Source of the DNA: Bacillota bacterium
GTDB taxonomy: Bacteria; Bacillota; Clostridia; Lachnospirales; Cellulosilyticaceae
Length of the DNA stretch: 64,000 bases
Direction: 5' to 3'
Assembly: GCA_023393125.1 (NCBI GenBank)
Contig: JAEWMQ010000024.1
Coordinates: 1 to 64,000, forward strand
This document shows positions 36,120 to 44,748 of the stretch, piece after piece. The notes under the pieces are model-generated. The model did not search any database. It was not told the origin of the DNA and saw only the letters and a list, made by a program, of their open reading frames with translations. Each line of letters begins with the position of its first letter. Within the stretch, counting starts at the first letter, position 1. Both the position numbers and the translations under genes were made by a program.

Positions 36120-38555
36120 ATGAAATATGGTTATTTTGATGATGAGAGAAGAGAATATGTAATTACTACCCCACAAACACCTTATCCTTGGATTAACTAT
36201 TTAGGGAATGAGGCCTTTTTTGGACTTATTTCTAATACAAGTGGTGGTTATTCTTTTTATAAAGATGCAAAGCTTAGAAGAATAACAAGATTTAGATATA
36301 ACAGTGTACCTATTGATAATGGTGGTCGCTACTTCTACATTAACGATCAAGATGATATATGGTCACATACTTGGAAACCTGTAAAGAAAGAATTGGATTT
36401 TTATGAATGTCGTCATGGTTTAGGATATTCTATTTTTACAGGAGAAAGAAATGGTATTCGCATAGAGCAACTTGCTTTTGTACCTAATGGAGAGAATGCA
36501 GAAATACATAGACTTAAAATTAAAAATACTTGTGATGTTAAAAAGAATTTCAAGTTATTTTCATTTATTGAATGGTGTTTATGGGATGCGCAAGATGATA
36601 CAACCAACTTCCAAAGAAATTTTAGCACAGGTGAAGTAGAGATTGTAGGCAGTACGATTTATCATAAAACAGAATATAAAGAAAGAAGAAATCACTATGC
36701 TTTCTATTCTGTAAATGTACCTGTAGATGGCTATGATACAGATCGTGATAGTTTTATAGGTCTTTATAACGGTTTCGAAGCACCAGATAGTGTTGTAAAT
36801 GGCAAATGTAAAAATTCCGTGGCAAGTGGTTGGTCTCCAGTAGCAGCACATCAAATTAATGTAGAGCTTGAACCAGGAGAAGAAAAAGTATTTGTATTCA
36901 CTTTAGGTTATATTGAAAATCTACAAGAAGAAAAGTGGGAATCTAAAGGTGTGATTAATAAGAAACAAGCAGAAGCATTAATGGCTCGTTTCTCAAATAA
37001 TGAATCTGTTGAAATAGCTTTTGAAGCACTTAAAGGTTCATGGGATAAACTTCTTTCTCACTATACGTTACAAAGTGATGATGAGAAACTTAACCGTATG
37101 GTTAATATATGGAACCCATATCAATGTATGATTACGTTCAATATGTCAAGAAGTGCTTCTTACTTTGAATCAGGTATTGGTCGTGGTATGGGCTTTAGAG
37201 ATTCTAATCAAGATCTTCTTGGATTTGTTCACCAAATTCCGGAAAGAGCGAGAGAGAGAATTATTGATATTGCTTCTACTCAATTTGAAGATGGTGGTTG
37301 CTATCATCAATACCAACCGCTTACTAAAAAAGGTAATAATGACATCGGAAGTGGTTTTAATGATGATCCATTATGGCTAATCTTAGGAACGACAGCTTAT
37401 ATTAAAGAAACAGGTGACTTAGAGATTCTAAATGAGATGGTACCATTTGATAATGATGAAAATAATAAAGCCACTTTATTTGATCACTTAAGGGTATCTC
37501 TTGACCATGTTACGAATAATCTTGGACCTCATGGACTTCCTCTAATTGGCCGTGCTGATTGGAATGATTGCTTAAATCTGAACTGCTTCTCTAATACACC
37601 GGGAGAATCTTTCCAAACTACAGAGAATCAAGGAGGCGGCGTAGCTGAGTCTGTTTTCATCGCAGGTATGTATGTGATGATTGGAAAAGAGTATGTTGAA
37701 CTTTGTAAGGAAATTGGTAATGAAGCAGAGGCAGCTCGCGCAGTGGCTGAAGTTGAAAAAATGGAGAAAAATATCTTAGCACATGGATATGATGGAGAGT
37801 GGTTCCTTCGTGCTTATGACTTCTATGGCAATAAAATAGGAAGTAATGAAAATGAAGAAGGCAAAATCTTTATTGAATCTCAAGGTTTCTGTGTAATGGC
37901 AGGTGTAGGTGTTGAAACAGGTGAAGCTGAAAAAGCACTTGATTCTGTTAAGGAAAGACTAGATACAGAATATGGTATTGTCCTTAATAATCCAGCCTTT
38001 ACAAAATACTATATTGAAATGGGAGAGATCTCTACGTATCCAGCTGGTTACAAAGAAAATGCAGGTATTTTCTGCCATAATAATCCTTGGATTGCTTGCG
38101 CTGAAACAGTTATCGGCCGTGGAGACCGTGCATTTGAAGTTTATAAGAAAATTGCACCTGCTTATCTTGAAGAGAAAAGTGATATTCACAAAACAGAACC
38201 CTATGTTTATTCTCAAATGGTAGCAGGTAAAGATGCGGTTCGCCATGGTGAAGCTAAAAATTCATGGCTTACAGGAACAGCAGCATGGAACTTTATCACC
38301 ATTTCTCAATGGATTCTTGGTATTAAACCAGATTATAAAGGTTTAAAAGTGGATCCATGTATTCCAAAAGCATGGGATGGTTATAAGATTGTGAGAGAAT
38401 TTAAAGGTGCTAACTATGAAATTAGCATTCAAAATCCAAACCATGTATCAAAAGGTGTAAAGAGCTTAGTGGTAGATGGAGAAACTATCTTAGGCAATAT
38501 TATACCGGACTTTAAGGATGGTAAGACACATCAGGTAGAAGTTACACTAGGATAA
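36120..38555 (+). CDS. cbp: Cellobiose phosphorylase (GH94)
   Basis: An 811-residue cytosolic enzyme that splits cellobiose with phosphate to glucose-1-phosphate and glucose, saving ATP. The opening MKYGYFDDERREYVITTPQT and PWINYLGNEAFFGLISNTSGG are characteristic of GH94 cellobiose phosphorylases. The general acid Asp480 lies in GRADWNDCLNL, and FRDSNQDLLGF and the QMVAGKDA region belong to the (alpha/alpha)6 barrel. Length fits the cellobiose rather than the longer cellodextrin enzyme. GAGGAG precedes the ATG. It is monocistronic. In context it consumes the product of the extracellular cellulase at 10986. Confidence 0.95.
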   Translation: MKYGYFDDERREYVITTPQTPYPWINYLGNEAFFGLISNTSGGYSFYKDAKLRRITRFRYNSVPIDNGGRYFYINDQDDIWSHTWKPVKKELDFYECRHGLGYSIFTGERNGIRIEQLAFVPNGENAEIHRLKIKNTCDVKKNFKLFSFIEWCLWDAQDDTTNFQRNFSTGEVEIVGSTIYHKTEYKERRNHYAFYSVNVPVDGYDTDRDSFIGLYNGFEAPDSVVNGKCKNSVASGWSPVAAHQINVELEPGEEKVFVFTLGYIENLQEEKWESKGVINKKQAEALMARFSNNESVEIAFEALKGSWDKLLSHYTLQSDDEKLNRMVNIWNPYQCMITFNMSRSASYFESGIGRGMGFRDSNQDLLGFVHQIPERARERIIDIASTQFEDGGCYHQYQPLTKKGNNDIGSGFNDDPLWLILGTTAYIKETGDLEILNEMVPFDNDENNKATLFDHLRVSLDHVTNNLGPHGLPLIGRADWNDCLNLNCFSNTPGESFQTTENQGGGVAESVFIAGMYVMIGKEYVELCKEIGNEAEAARAVAEVEKMEKNILAHGYDGEWFLRAYDFYGNKIGSNENEEGKIFIESQGFCVMAGVGVETGEAEKALDSVKERLDTEYGIVLNNPAFTKYYIEMGEISTYPAGYKENAGIFCHNNPWIACAETVIGRGDRAFEVYKKIAPAYLEEKSDIHKTEPYVYSQMVAGKDAVRHGEAKNSWLTGTAAWNFITISQWILGIKPDYKGLKVDPCIPKAWDGYKIVREFKGANYEISIQNPNHVSKGVKSLVVDGETILGNIIPDFKDGKTHQVEVTLG

Positions 38556-38563
38556 AAGATGAG

Positions 38564-38597
38564 AAATGACCTTACTTTGTGTAAGGTCATTTTTTAT
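38564..38597 (+). terminator. Terminator of cellobiose phosphorylase gene
   Basis: An 11-bp stem (aaatgacctta and complement) with a seven-base loop and a run of six Ts. Confidence 0.88.
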
Positions 38598-38777
38598 TGG
38601 AAATAGTATAGACTATTCCCCTAAGAGGGTGTGAGCTTGATTTATCTTATACTTAAGCATATTTGGAGAATTAGCTGTAAGAAAACCATAGGTAGGATAA
38701 AAGTTTGTTAGAATTACCATTAAAAATAATGACGAAAACTGTTATAATGAAGATAGAAAATAATAGGAGTTGAAAAT

Positions 38778-39584
38778 ATGTACAAACTAATTGCAATAGA
38801 TATGGATGGAACTTTACTTAGAGAAGATAAGACTATTTCAGATAGAACTAAAAAAGTGATTGCTAAAGCAGTCCAAAAAGGTGTTAAAGTGGTATTAGCT
38901 TCAGGAAGGCCTATAGAAGGATTAGATCGCTATTTAGAAGAGCTTAATCTAAACTCAAAAGAAGACTATGTTATGAGCTTTAATGGTAGCGTGATTCAAA
39001 ATGCATGTACCAAAGAAGTCATTTCTAAGAATATTTTAAAAGGTAGTCATTTAAAAGAACTTTATGCACTCTCAAAAGAGATTGGTATTAATATTCATGC
39101 CTTTTCAAAACAAGGTTGTATCACACCACGAATGAATGAGTATTCACAGTTAGAAGGACAAATTAATGGGATAGAAGTACATGAGGTAGACTTTGATACG
39201 ATTTCAGAAGAAGAAGATATTATTAAGATAATGTTTATTGATCCTGAAGAAGTATTAGAAGAAGCAATTAAGAAGATTCCAAAAGAGATTTTTGAAAAAT
39301 ATACAGTTGTAAGAAGTGCACCATTTTTCCTTGAGTTTTTAAATAAAGCTTCAAGTAAAGGAACAGGTGTAAAAGCTTTAGCAGAATATCTGCATATTAA
39401 GCAAGAAGAAGTTATTTGCATAGGTGATGCGGGTAATGATTTGGATATGATTCAGTTTGCAGGCTTAGGTGTTGCCATGGGGAATGCTTTTGATGAGGTA
39501 AAACAAGCTGCTGACTATATCACTAAAAATAATGATGAAGATGGTGTAGCACACGTTATTGAAAAATTTATTGGGATTAGTTAG
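38778..39584 (+). CDS. Cof-type HAD hydrolase
   Basis: A 268-residue HAD-superfamily phosphatase of the Cof (IIB cap) type. Motif I is IDMDGTLL (residues 7-14) with nucleophile Asp8 and acid/base Asp10. Motif II is LASGRP. The Lys of SKGTGVKALAEYL is motif III, and IGDAGNDLDMI is motif IV. These enzymes dephosphorylate sugar phosphates or flavin precursors. The substrate cannot be deduced. A TATAAT at 38743-38748 lies upstream. Its position near cellobiose phosphorylase could hint at a sugar-phosphate substrate, but this is weak. Confidence 0.9.
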   Translation: MYKLIAIDMDGTLLREDKTISDRTKKVIAKAVQKGVKVVLASGRPIEGLDRYLEELNLNSKEDYVMSFNGSVIQNACTKEVISKNILKGSHLKELYALSKEIGINIHAFSKQGCITPRMNEYSQLEGQINGIEVHEVDFDTISEEEDIIKIMFIDPEEVLEEAIKKIPKEIFEKYTVVRSAPFFLEFLNKASSKGTGVKALAEYLHIKQEEVICIGDAGNDLDMIQFAGLGVAMGNAFDEVKQAADYITKNNDEDGVAHVIEKFIGIS

Positions 39585-39590
39585 TATAAC

Positions 39591-39618
39591 TTGCATTATC
39601 ATCTAAAAACGGTATAAT
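39591..39618 (+). promoter_or_regulatory. Promoter of the GNAT gene
   Basis: TTGCAT (39591-39596), 16-bp spacer, TATAAT (39613-39618), 41 bp before the start codon. Confidence 0.7.
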
Positions 39619-39659
39619 AAAAGAAATAAGTTATATGATACAAAAATAGGAGGAAGCTA

Positions 39660-40166
39660 ATGGATATTGAAGGGGATATTATACTTAGAGACATGGAAGG
39701 TGCAGATAGTCAGTTGTTAGAGAAGACTTTTATGCATATAAACCATTCTACTTATACATCCTATTACGAAGAATTGCTTTCTGGCGAAAGTGAGCTCATT
39801 ATAGCATTATATAGTGGGGAACTGGCTGGGTATGCGAAGCTAGATTGGAAAGATGAAGAGTTAGAGGAAGAAAATATTCCAGTTATTAAAGAACTTCATG
39901 TGATAGAAGATTATAGAAACAAAGGAATTGCTTCTAGACTCATGGATGAATTAGAAAAGCGAGCAGCCACCAAAAGTCAGTACTGTGCTATAGGAGTAGG
40001 TCTTTCTGAAACTTATGAAGCAGCCCAACATTTACTAGCTAAAAGAGGGTATGAACCAGATGGTAGAGGTATTTTTTACATTGAACCAGGGTTTATTCAT
40101 GATGAATTAGAAGTGGATGATAATCAAGCATTAATGATGATTAAGAAATTAGATGAAATCATATAA
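39660..40166 (+). CDS. GNAT-family N-acetyltransferase
   Basis: A 168-residue acetyltransferase fold. KELHVIEDYRNKGIASRLMD carries the acetyl-CoA pyrophosphate loop (R-x-x-G-x-A form) near residues 84-91, and the C-terminal part has AAQHLLAKRGYEPDGRG. The acceptor is unknown. Acidic residues are unusually frequent. It has its own promoter and AGGAGG, and is followed by a strong terminator, so it stands alone. Confidence 0.8.
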   Translation: MDIEGDIILRDMEGADSQLLEKTFMHINHSTYTSYYEELLSGESELIIALYSGELAGYAKLDWKDEELEEENIPVIKELHVIEDYRNKGIASRLMDELEKRAATKSQYCAIGVGLSETYEAAQHLLAKRGYEPDGRGIFYIEPGFIHDELEVDDNQALMMIKKLDEII

Positions 40167-40202
40167 TCACATATGTGATACCTAATATAATAAAGTATGA
40201 TG

Positions 40203-40246
40203 AAAAAGGTAGTTTACTTAAATAGCTTAAGTAAACTACCTTTTTT
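40203..40246 (+). terminator. Terminator after GNAT gene
   Basis: An 18-bp stem (aaaaaggtagtttactta and complement) with a short loop, ending in six Ts. Confidence 0.9.
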
Positions 40247-40341
40247 GATGAAATTGTTACAATAAAAATTAATTAGTAAAAAGCAATAAAAATAAAAAAA
40301 TAGAAAACACTAATTTGTAGATATTTTAAGGCATAAAAAAG

Positions 40342-40396
40342 TTGCAATGTGACAATGTGTCATATATAATAATGAAATATGACACACTGTCACAAT
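40342..40396 (+). promoter_or_regulatory. TetR-type promoter with two operators
   Basis: Promoter TTGCAA (40342-40347), 17-bp spacer, TATAAT (40365-40370). Two palindromes of the form TGACA-N3-TGTCA lie at 40350-40362, inside the spacer, and at 40380-40392, over the expected start site, 30 bp apart centre to centre. Together they form a larger inverted repeat (tgtgacaatgtgtcatat against atatgacacactgtcaca). The layout suggests that the TetR protein encoded just downstream represses its own operon by blocking RNA polymerase. Confidence 0.85.
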
Positions 40397-40469
40397 TTCC
40401 ACTTATAGGGAATGAAGTAGCAATATTGAGATTAAGTGAAGAGTGTGGCAAGGAGAAAGGAGACAGAAA

Positions 40470-41105
40470 ATGCCAAAGAAAACTTTTTTTAATTTAGCAC
40501 CAGAAAAAAGAGAAGTGATAATGATTGCAGCTAGAAAAGAATTTGCTAGAGTACCTTTGGCGGATGCATCCATTGCACGGATTATTAAAGACGCAGATAT
40601 AGCAAGAGGTAGTTTTTATCAATACTTTGAAGATAAAGATGACTTATTTATGCAAATAGCAGCAGAAGAGGCAAAGAAGAAGTTGGGTTCTTTCACTAGT
40701 ATCATTGTTGAGTCGAAAGGCGATCTTTTAAATGCTATTCAGGTTTTTTTTGAGCAGTATATTGAGCATTTAGACACAGAAGAGAACAAAAATCTAGAAA
40801 GAAATATCTTTTTAAGTATGAATGAAAAGATGAGAAACAGAATGGTTCCTGCACATAGAGAACATCCTTGTAGAAAAGAATTCAAAGAAGTAATAGAAAC
40901 GATTGATCAAAAAAAATTAGGAATGTCTAATGAAAAAGAATTTAGGTACTTAGGTAAAATGTTAAGTGGTATATTATTTAGATTACTCACCCAGTTTGTA
41001 AATGATATGACTAGCAAAGAAGAGTGTTTGGAGATTTTCTACTTTGAAATGGATATTATAAAAAGAGGGATCGAATCTAGACAATCAAATAAAAAGGAGG
41101 AGTAG
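40470..41105 (+). CDS. TetR-family repressor of the ABC exporter
   Basis: A 211-residue regulator from ATG 40470, preceded by AAAGGAG. The GTG at 40443 precedes that site and is not used. The N-terminal helix-turn-helix runs about 10-55: IMIAARKEFARVPLADASIA, then RIIKDADIARGSFYQYFEDK, where GSFYQYF is the recognition helix pattern. The C-terminal ligand domain is helical and not recognised. Six bases downstream begins the ABC exporter pair, so it probably controls them and itself through the two palindromes upstream. The inducing compound is unknown. Confidence 0.9.
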   Translation: MPKKTFFNLAPEKREVIMIAARKEFARVPLADASIARIIKDADIARGSFYQYFEDKDDLFMQIAAEEAKKKLGSFTSIIVESKGDLLNAIQVFFEQYIEHLDTEENKNLERNIFLSMNEKMRNRMVPAHREHPCRKEFKEVIETIDQKKLGMSNEKEFRYLGKMLSGILFRLLTQFVNDMTSKEECLEIFYFEMDIIKRGIESRQSNKKEE

Positions 41106-41111
41106 ACAGAT

Positions 41112-42845
41112 ATGCTTAAGATTATGAAATATCTAAAGCCTTATATAGGTTATATATTATTAGCTGTTGTTTTATTATTTGCTCAAGCAATGTGTGATTT
41201 ATCGTTGCCTGATTATATGTCAAAAATTATCAACGAAGGAATTTTAATGAAGGACAACAACTTTATTTTGAAAACAGGAGGCACTATGCTTCTGATTTCA
41301 TTAGGTGGTGTAATAGCAGCCATTTTAGTAGGACTTATTGCTTCTAAAGTAGGTGCAGGGGTAGCTAGAACTTTAAGAAAACATGTGTTTGAAAAAGTAA
41401 GCTATTTTTCAAATGCTGAATTTGATAAGTTTTCAACGGCTTCATTAATTACTCGAACAACAAACGATATTACCCAAGTACAAAACTTAGTAACAATGAT
41501 GATTCGTATGATGTTTTATGCGCCTATCATGGGGGTAGGTGGTATTATATTAGCACTTTCAAAAGATGTATCAATGTCATGGATTATTATATTAGCAGTA
41601 GTTATTTTAGTTGGTTTAATTGTAACGATTTCTATTATTGTGTTACCACGCTTTAAAAAAGTACAAAGCTTAATTGATAAACTTAACCTAATTGTAAGAG
41701 AGAATTTATCAGGTATGCTAGTTATTCGTGCATTTAACACTCAAAAGTTTGAAGAGAAACGTTTTGATGATGCTAATAAAGATTTAATGAAAGTCAATTT
41801 ATTTGTTAACCGTGTCATGACTTTTATGATGCCAGCCATGATGCTTTTAATGAACATTATTAGTGTCTTAGTTATTTGGGTAGGCTCACATCGCGTAGGA
41901 GAAGGTCAGCTTCAAGTAGGAGACATGATGGCCTTTATGCAATATACGATGCAAATTATTATGAGTTTCCTATTTATTTCTATGATGTTTATTATGATTC
42001 CTAGAGCTTCAGTATCTGGCAAGCGTGTAGCGGAAGTTTTAGAAACTGAGTTAACTATTGTAGATAAAAATAATGCTTTATCTGTAGAAAAAGCAATAGG
42101 TGTTGTTGAATTTAAAAATGTAAGCTTTAGCTATCCTGGAGCAGAAGAACCTGTTTTACATGATATAAGCTTTGTGGCTAAGCCAGGAGAAACGACTGCG
42201 TTTATTGGTGCGACAGGCAGTGGTAAGTCTACTTTAATTAATCTTGTGCCACGTTTTTATGATGTAACAGCAGGTAGTGTTTTATTAGATGGTCAGGATA
42301 TCCGAAATCTTTCTCAGCATGATTTAAGAGAACAAATTGGCTATGTTCCTCAAAAAGGTATTTTATTCTCAGGTACCATTGCAAGTAATTTAAGCTATGG
42401 TAAAAGAGATATGAGTAAAGAAGCACTTTTAGAAGCTGCTACGATTGCACAAGCTAAAGAGTTTATTGATTTAAAACCAGAGGGGATTGAAGCAGGTATT
42501 GCTCAAGGCGGTACTAACGTATCAGGTGGGCAAAAGCAGCGTCTTTCTATTGCAAGGGCTTTAGCAAAGAAACCACAGATTTATATTTTTGATGATAGCT
42601 TTTCTGCTCTTGACTTTAAAACAGATGCTAAGCTTCGAGCAGAGCTTAAGAAAAATGTAGCAGATGCAACTGTTTTACTGGTTGCACAACGCATTAGTAC
42701 TATTATGCATGCAGAACAAATCATTGTTCTAGATGAAGGTCATGTTGTAGGCAAAGGAACACATCAAGAATTGCTTAAAACATGTGAGGTGTATAAGGAA
42801 ATTGCATTATCACAATTGTCAAAGGAGGAATTAGGCAATGAGTGA
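41112..42845 (+). CDS. ABC multidrug exporter half, degenerate-site subunit
   Basis: A 577-residue type IV ABC half-transporter. Six transmembrane helices occupy about 1-300. The nucleotide-binding domain has Walker A GATGSGKST, signature NVSGGQKQRLSIARAL, and Walker B IYIFDDSFSALD. After the Walker B Asp the catalytic Glu is replaced by Asp, as in the degenerate site of heterodimers such as TM287/288 and BmrCD. It starts after AAGGAGGAG and overlaps the partner gene by eight bases. It likely exports drugs or lipophilic compounds under TetR control. Confidence 0.92.
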   Translation: MLKIMKYLKPYIGYILLAVVLLFAQAMCDLSLPDYMSKIINEGILMKDNNFILKTGGTMLLISLGGVIAAILVGLIASKVGAGVARTLRKHVFEKVSYFSNAEFDKFSTASLITRTTNDITQVQNLVTMMIRMMFYAPIMGVGGIILALSKDVSMSWIIILAVVILVGLIVTISIIVLPRFKKVQSLIDKLNLIVRENLSGMLVIRAFNTQKFEEKRFDDANKDLMKVNLFVNRVMTFMMPAMMLLMNIISVLVIWVGSHRVGEGQLQVGDMMAFMQYTMQIIMSFLFISMMFIMIPRASVSGKRVAEVLETELTIVDKNNALSVEKAIGVVEFKNVSFSYPGAEEPVLHDISFVAKPGETTAFIGATGSGKSTLINLVPRFYDVTAGSVLLDGQDIRNLSQHDLREQIGYVPQKGILFSGTIASNLSYGKRDMSKEALLEAATIAQAKEFIDLKPEGIEAGIAQGGTNVSGGQKQRLSIARALAKKPQIYIFDDSFSALDFKTDAKLRAELKKNVADATVLLVAQRISTIMHAEQIIVLDEGHVVGKGTHQELLKTCEVYKEIALSQLSKEELGNE

Positions 42846-44706
42846 AAATAAAATGAAAGCAGCACCTAAACCAGGAATAAGAAGAGGTCCTATGGGAGGA
42901 CCTGGCCCTATGGGCGGTATGGGTGCTGGTGAAAAACCAAATGACTTTAAAGGTACTATGAAGAAGTTAATAGACTATTTAAAGGAGTATATGGTAGGAA
43001 TTATAGTAGTTATGATTTTTGCTATTGCGTCTACGGTATTTTCTATTTATGGACCATCTATTTTAGGAGATGCAACCAATGTTTTAGTAGAAGGTATTAT
43101 GGCAGCTATGCAGACGGGGCAATTAATAATAGACTATGCTAAGATTGGTAATATCTTATTATTCCTAATAGGGTTATATTTATTATCTGCAACCTTTAGT
43201 TATATTCAAGGTTGGGTAATGACAGGAGTTTCTCAAAAAGTAACTTATAAATTGCGTAATGATATAACAGAAAAAATCAACCGTATGCCACTTAAATATT
43301 TTGATACACATACTCATGGAGAAGTGCTCTCTCGTATCACTAACGATGTTGATACAGTGAGTCAAACATTAGGGCAAAGTATAACTCAAATCATTACTTC
43401 TGTAACGATGGTTATTGGGGTACTCATTATGATGCTTCGTATTAGCTTCATCATGACACTAGCTGCTTTAGTGGTTATTCCAGTGTCTATGTTTTTTGTT
43501 ATGGGGGTAGTGAAAAAGTCTCAAAAGTACTTTAGAAGCCAACAAGAATATTTAGGTCATATTAATGGGCATGTAGAAGAAATGTATGGTGGACACGTAG
43601 TTGTTAAAGCTTTTAATGGTGAAGAAGAATCTATGAAGCAATTTAATGACTATAATGAAACACTTTATCATTCAGCATGGAAATCTCAATTTATATCAGG
43701 TATGATGATGCCGATTATGGGCTTTATTGGTAATCTTGGCTATGTAATCGTTTGTATTTTAGGTGGTATGCTAGCTGTTAAAAATACAGTTAGTATCGGA
43801 GATATTCAAGCATTTATCCAATATATGCGTAACTTTACACAGCCACTTTCTCAAATTGCTAGTATCTCTAACACATTACAATCTACAGCAGCAGCTGCTG
43901 AACGTGTTTTTGCGTTTTTAGATGAAGAAGAAGAAAGTGTAGAAAGTAGTAAACCGATACAGCTAGAAAACCCACAAGGACATGTAACATTTGAAAATGT
44001 TCATTTTGGATATAATCCAGATAAAATTATTATTAATGATTTCTCAGCAGATATTAAACCTGGTATGAAGGTTGCTATTGTAGGACCAACAGGAGCTGGT
44101 AAGACTACAGTTGTAAAATTGTTAATGCGTTTTTATGACTTGCAGTCTGGTAAAATTAAAATAGATGGTCATGATATCTGTGATTTTACTAGAAATGATT
44201 TAAGAGATCTATTTGGTATGGTACTTCAAGATACTTGGCTATATAATGGGACCATTATGGAAAATATACGTTATGGTAAACAAGATGCTACAGATGAAGA
44301 AGTCATTGAAGCAGCCAAATCTGCTCATGTACATGGTTTTGTAAGAACTTTACCTGACGGTTATAAGATGGTACTCAATGAAGAAGCTAGCAATGTCTCT
44401 CAAGGACAAAAACAACTATTGACGATTGCACGTGCTATTTTATCAGATCCTAAAATCCTTATTTTAGATGAAGCTACAAGCTCAGTAGATACACGTACTG
44501 AAGTGCTTATTCAAAAAGCTATGGAAAACTTAATGAAGGGTAGAACGAGCTTTATTATCGCTCACCGCCTATCTACTATTCGTGATGCAGATCTTATTTT
44601 AGTAATGAAAGATGGCGATATTATTGAAAAAGGTACTCACGAAGAGTTGTTAAAACAAGGTACTTTTTATGCACAACTCTATAACAGTCAATTTGAAGCA
44701 AGCTAA
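42838..44706 (+). CDS. ABC multidrug exporter half, canonical subunit
   Basis: A 622-residue partner of the preceding half-transporter. A Gly/Pro/Met-rich N-terminal tail (PGIRRGPMGGPGPMGGMGAG, about residues 12-31) precedes six transmembrane helices. The ATPase domain has Walker A GPTGAGKTT, signature NVSQGQKQLLTIARAI, where the usual second Gly is Gln, and Walker B ILILDEATSSVD with the catalytic Glu. Together with the degenerate subunit it forms one active and one inactive ATP site. The ATG overlaps the upstream stop, supporting coupled synthesis. Confidence 0.92.
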   Translation: MSENKMKAAPKPGIRRGPMGGPGPMGGMGAGEKPNDFKGTMKKLIDYLKEYMVGIIVVMIFAIASTVFSIYGPSILGDATNVLVEGIMAAMQTGQLIIDYAKIGNILLFLIGLYLLSATFSYIQGWVMTGVSQKVTYKLRNDITEKINRMPLKYFDTHTHGEVLSRITNDVDTVSQTLGQSITQIITSVTMVIGVLIMMLRISFIMTLAALVVIPVSMFFVMGVVKKSQKYFRSQQEYLGHINGHVEEMYGGHVVVKAFNGEEESMKQFNDYNETLYHSAWKSQFISGMMMPIMGFIGNLGYVIVCILGGMLAVKNTVSIGDIQAFIQYMRNFTQPLSQIASISNTLQSTAAAAERVFAFLDEEEESVESSKPIQLENPQGHVTFENVHFGYNPDKIIINDFSADIKPGMKVAIVGPTGAGKTTVVKLLMRFYDLQSGKIKIDGHDICDFTRNDLRDLFGMVLQDTWLYNGTIMENIRYGKQDATDEEVIEAAKSAHVHGFVRTLPDGYKMVLNEEASNVSQGQKQLLTIARAILSDPKILILDEATSSVDTRTEVLIQKAMENLMKGRTSFIIAHRLSTIRDADLILVMKDGDIIEKGTHEELLKQGTFYAQLYNSQFEAS

Positions 44707-44709
44707 TAC

Positions 44710-44745
44710 AAAAAAGACTTACCTAATAAAGGTAAGTCTTTTTTT
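44710..44745. terminator. Bidirectional terminator
   Basis: A 14-bp stem (aaaaaagacttacc and complement) with a seven-base loop. A-run on one side and T-run on the other serve the convergent ABC exporter and ABC-F genes. Confidence 0.9.
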
Positions 44746-44748
44746 GTA

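Noticed and set aside
37959..38246. Overlapping plus and minus frames of 83-95 codons
   Set aside because: Both lie inside the cellobiose phosphorylase gene with no signals of their own.
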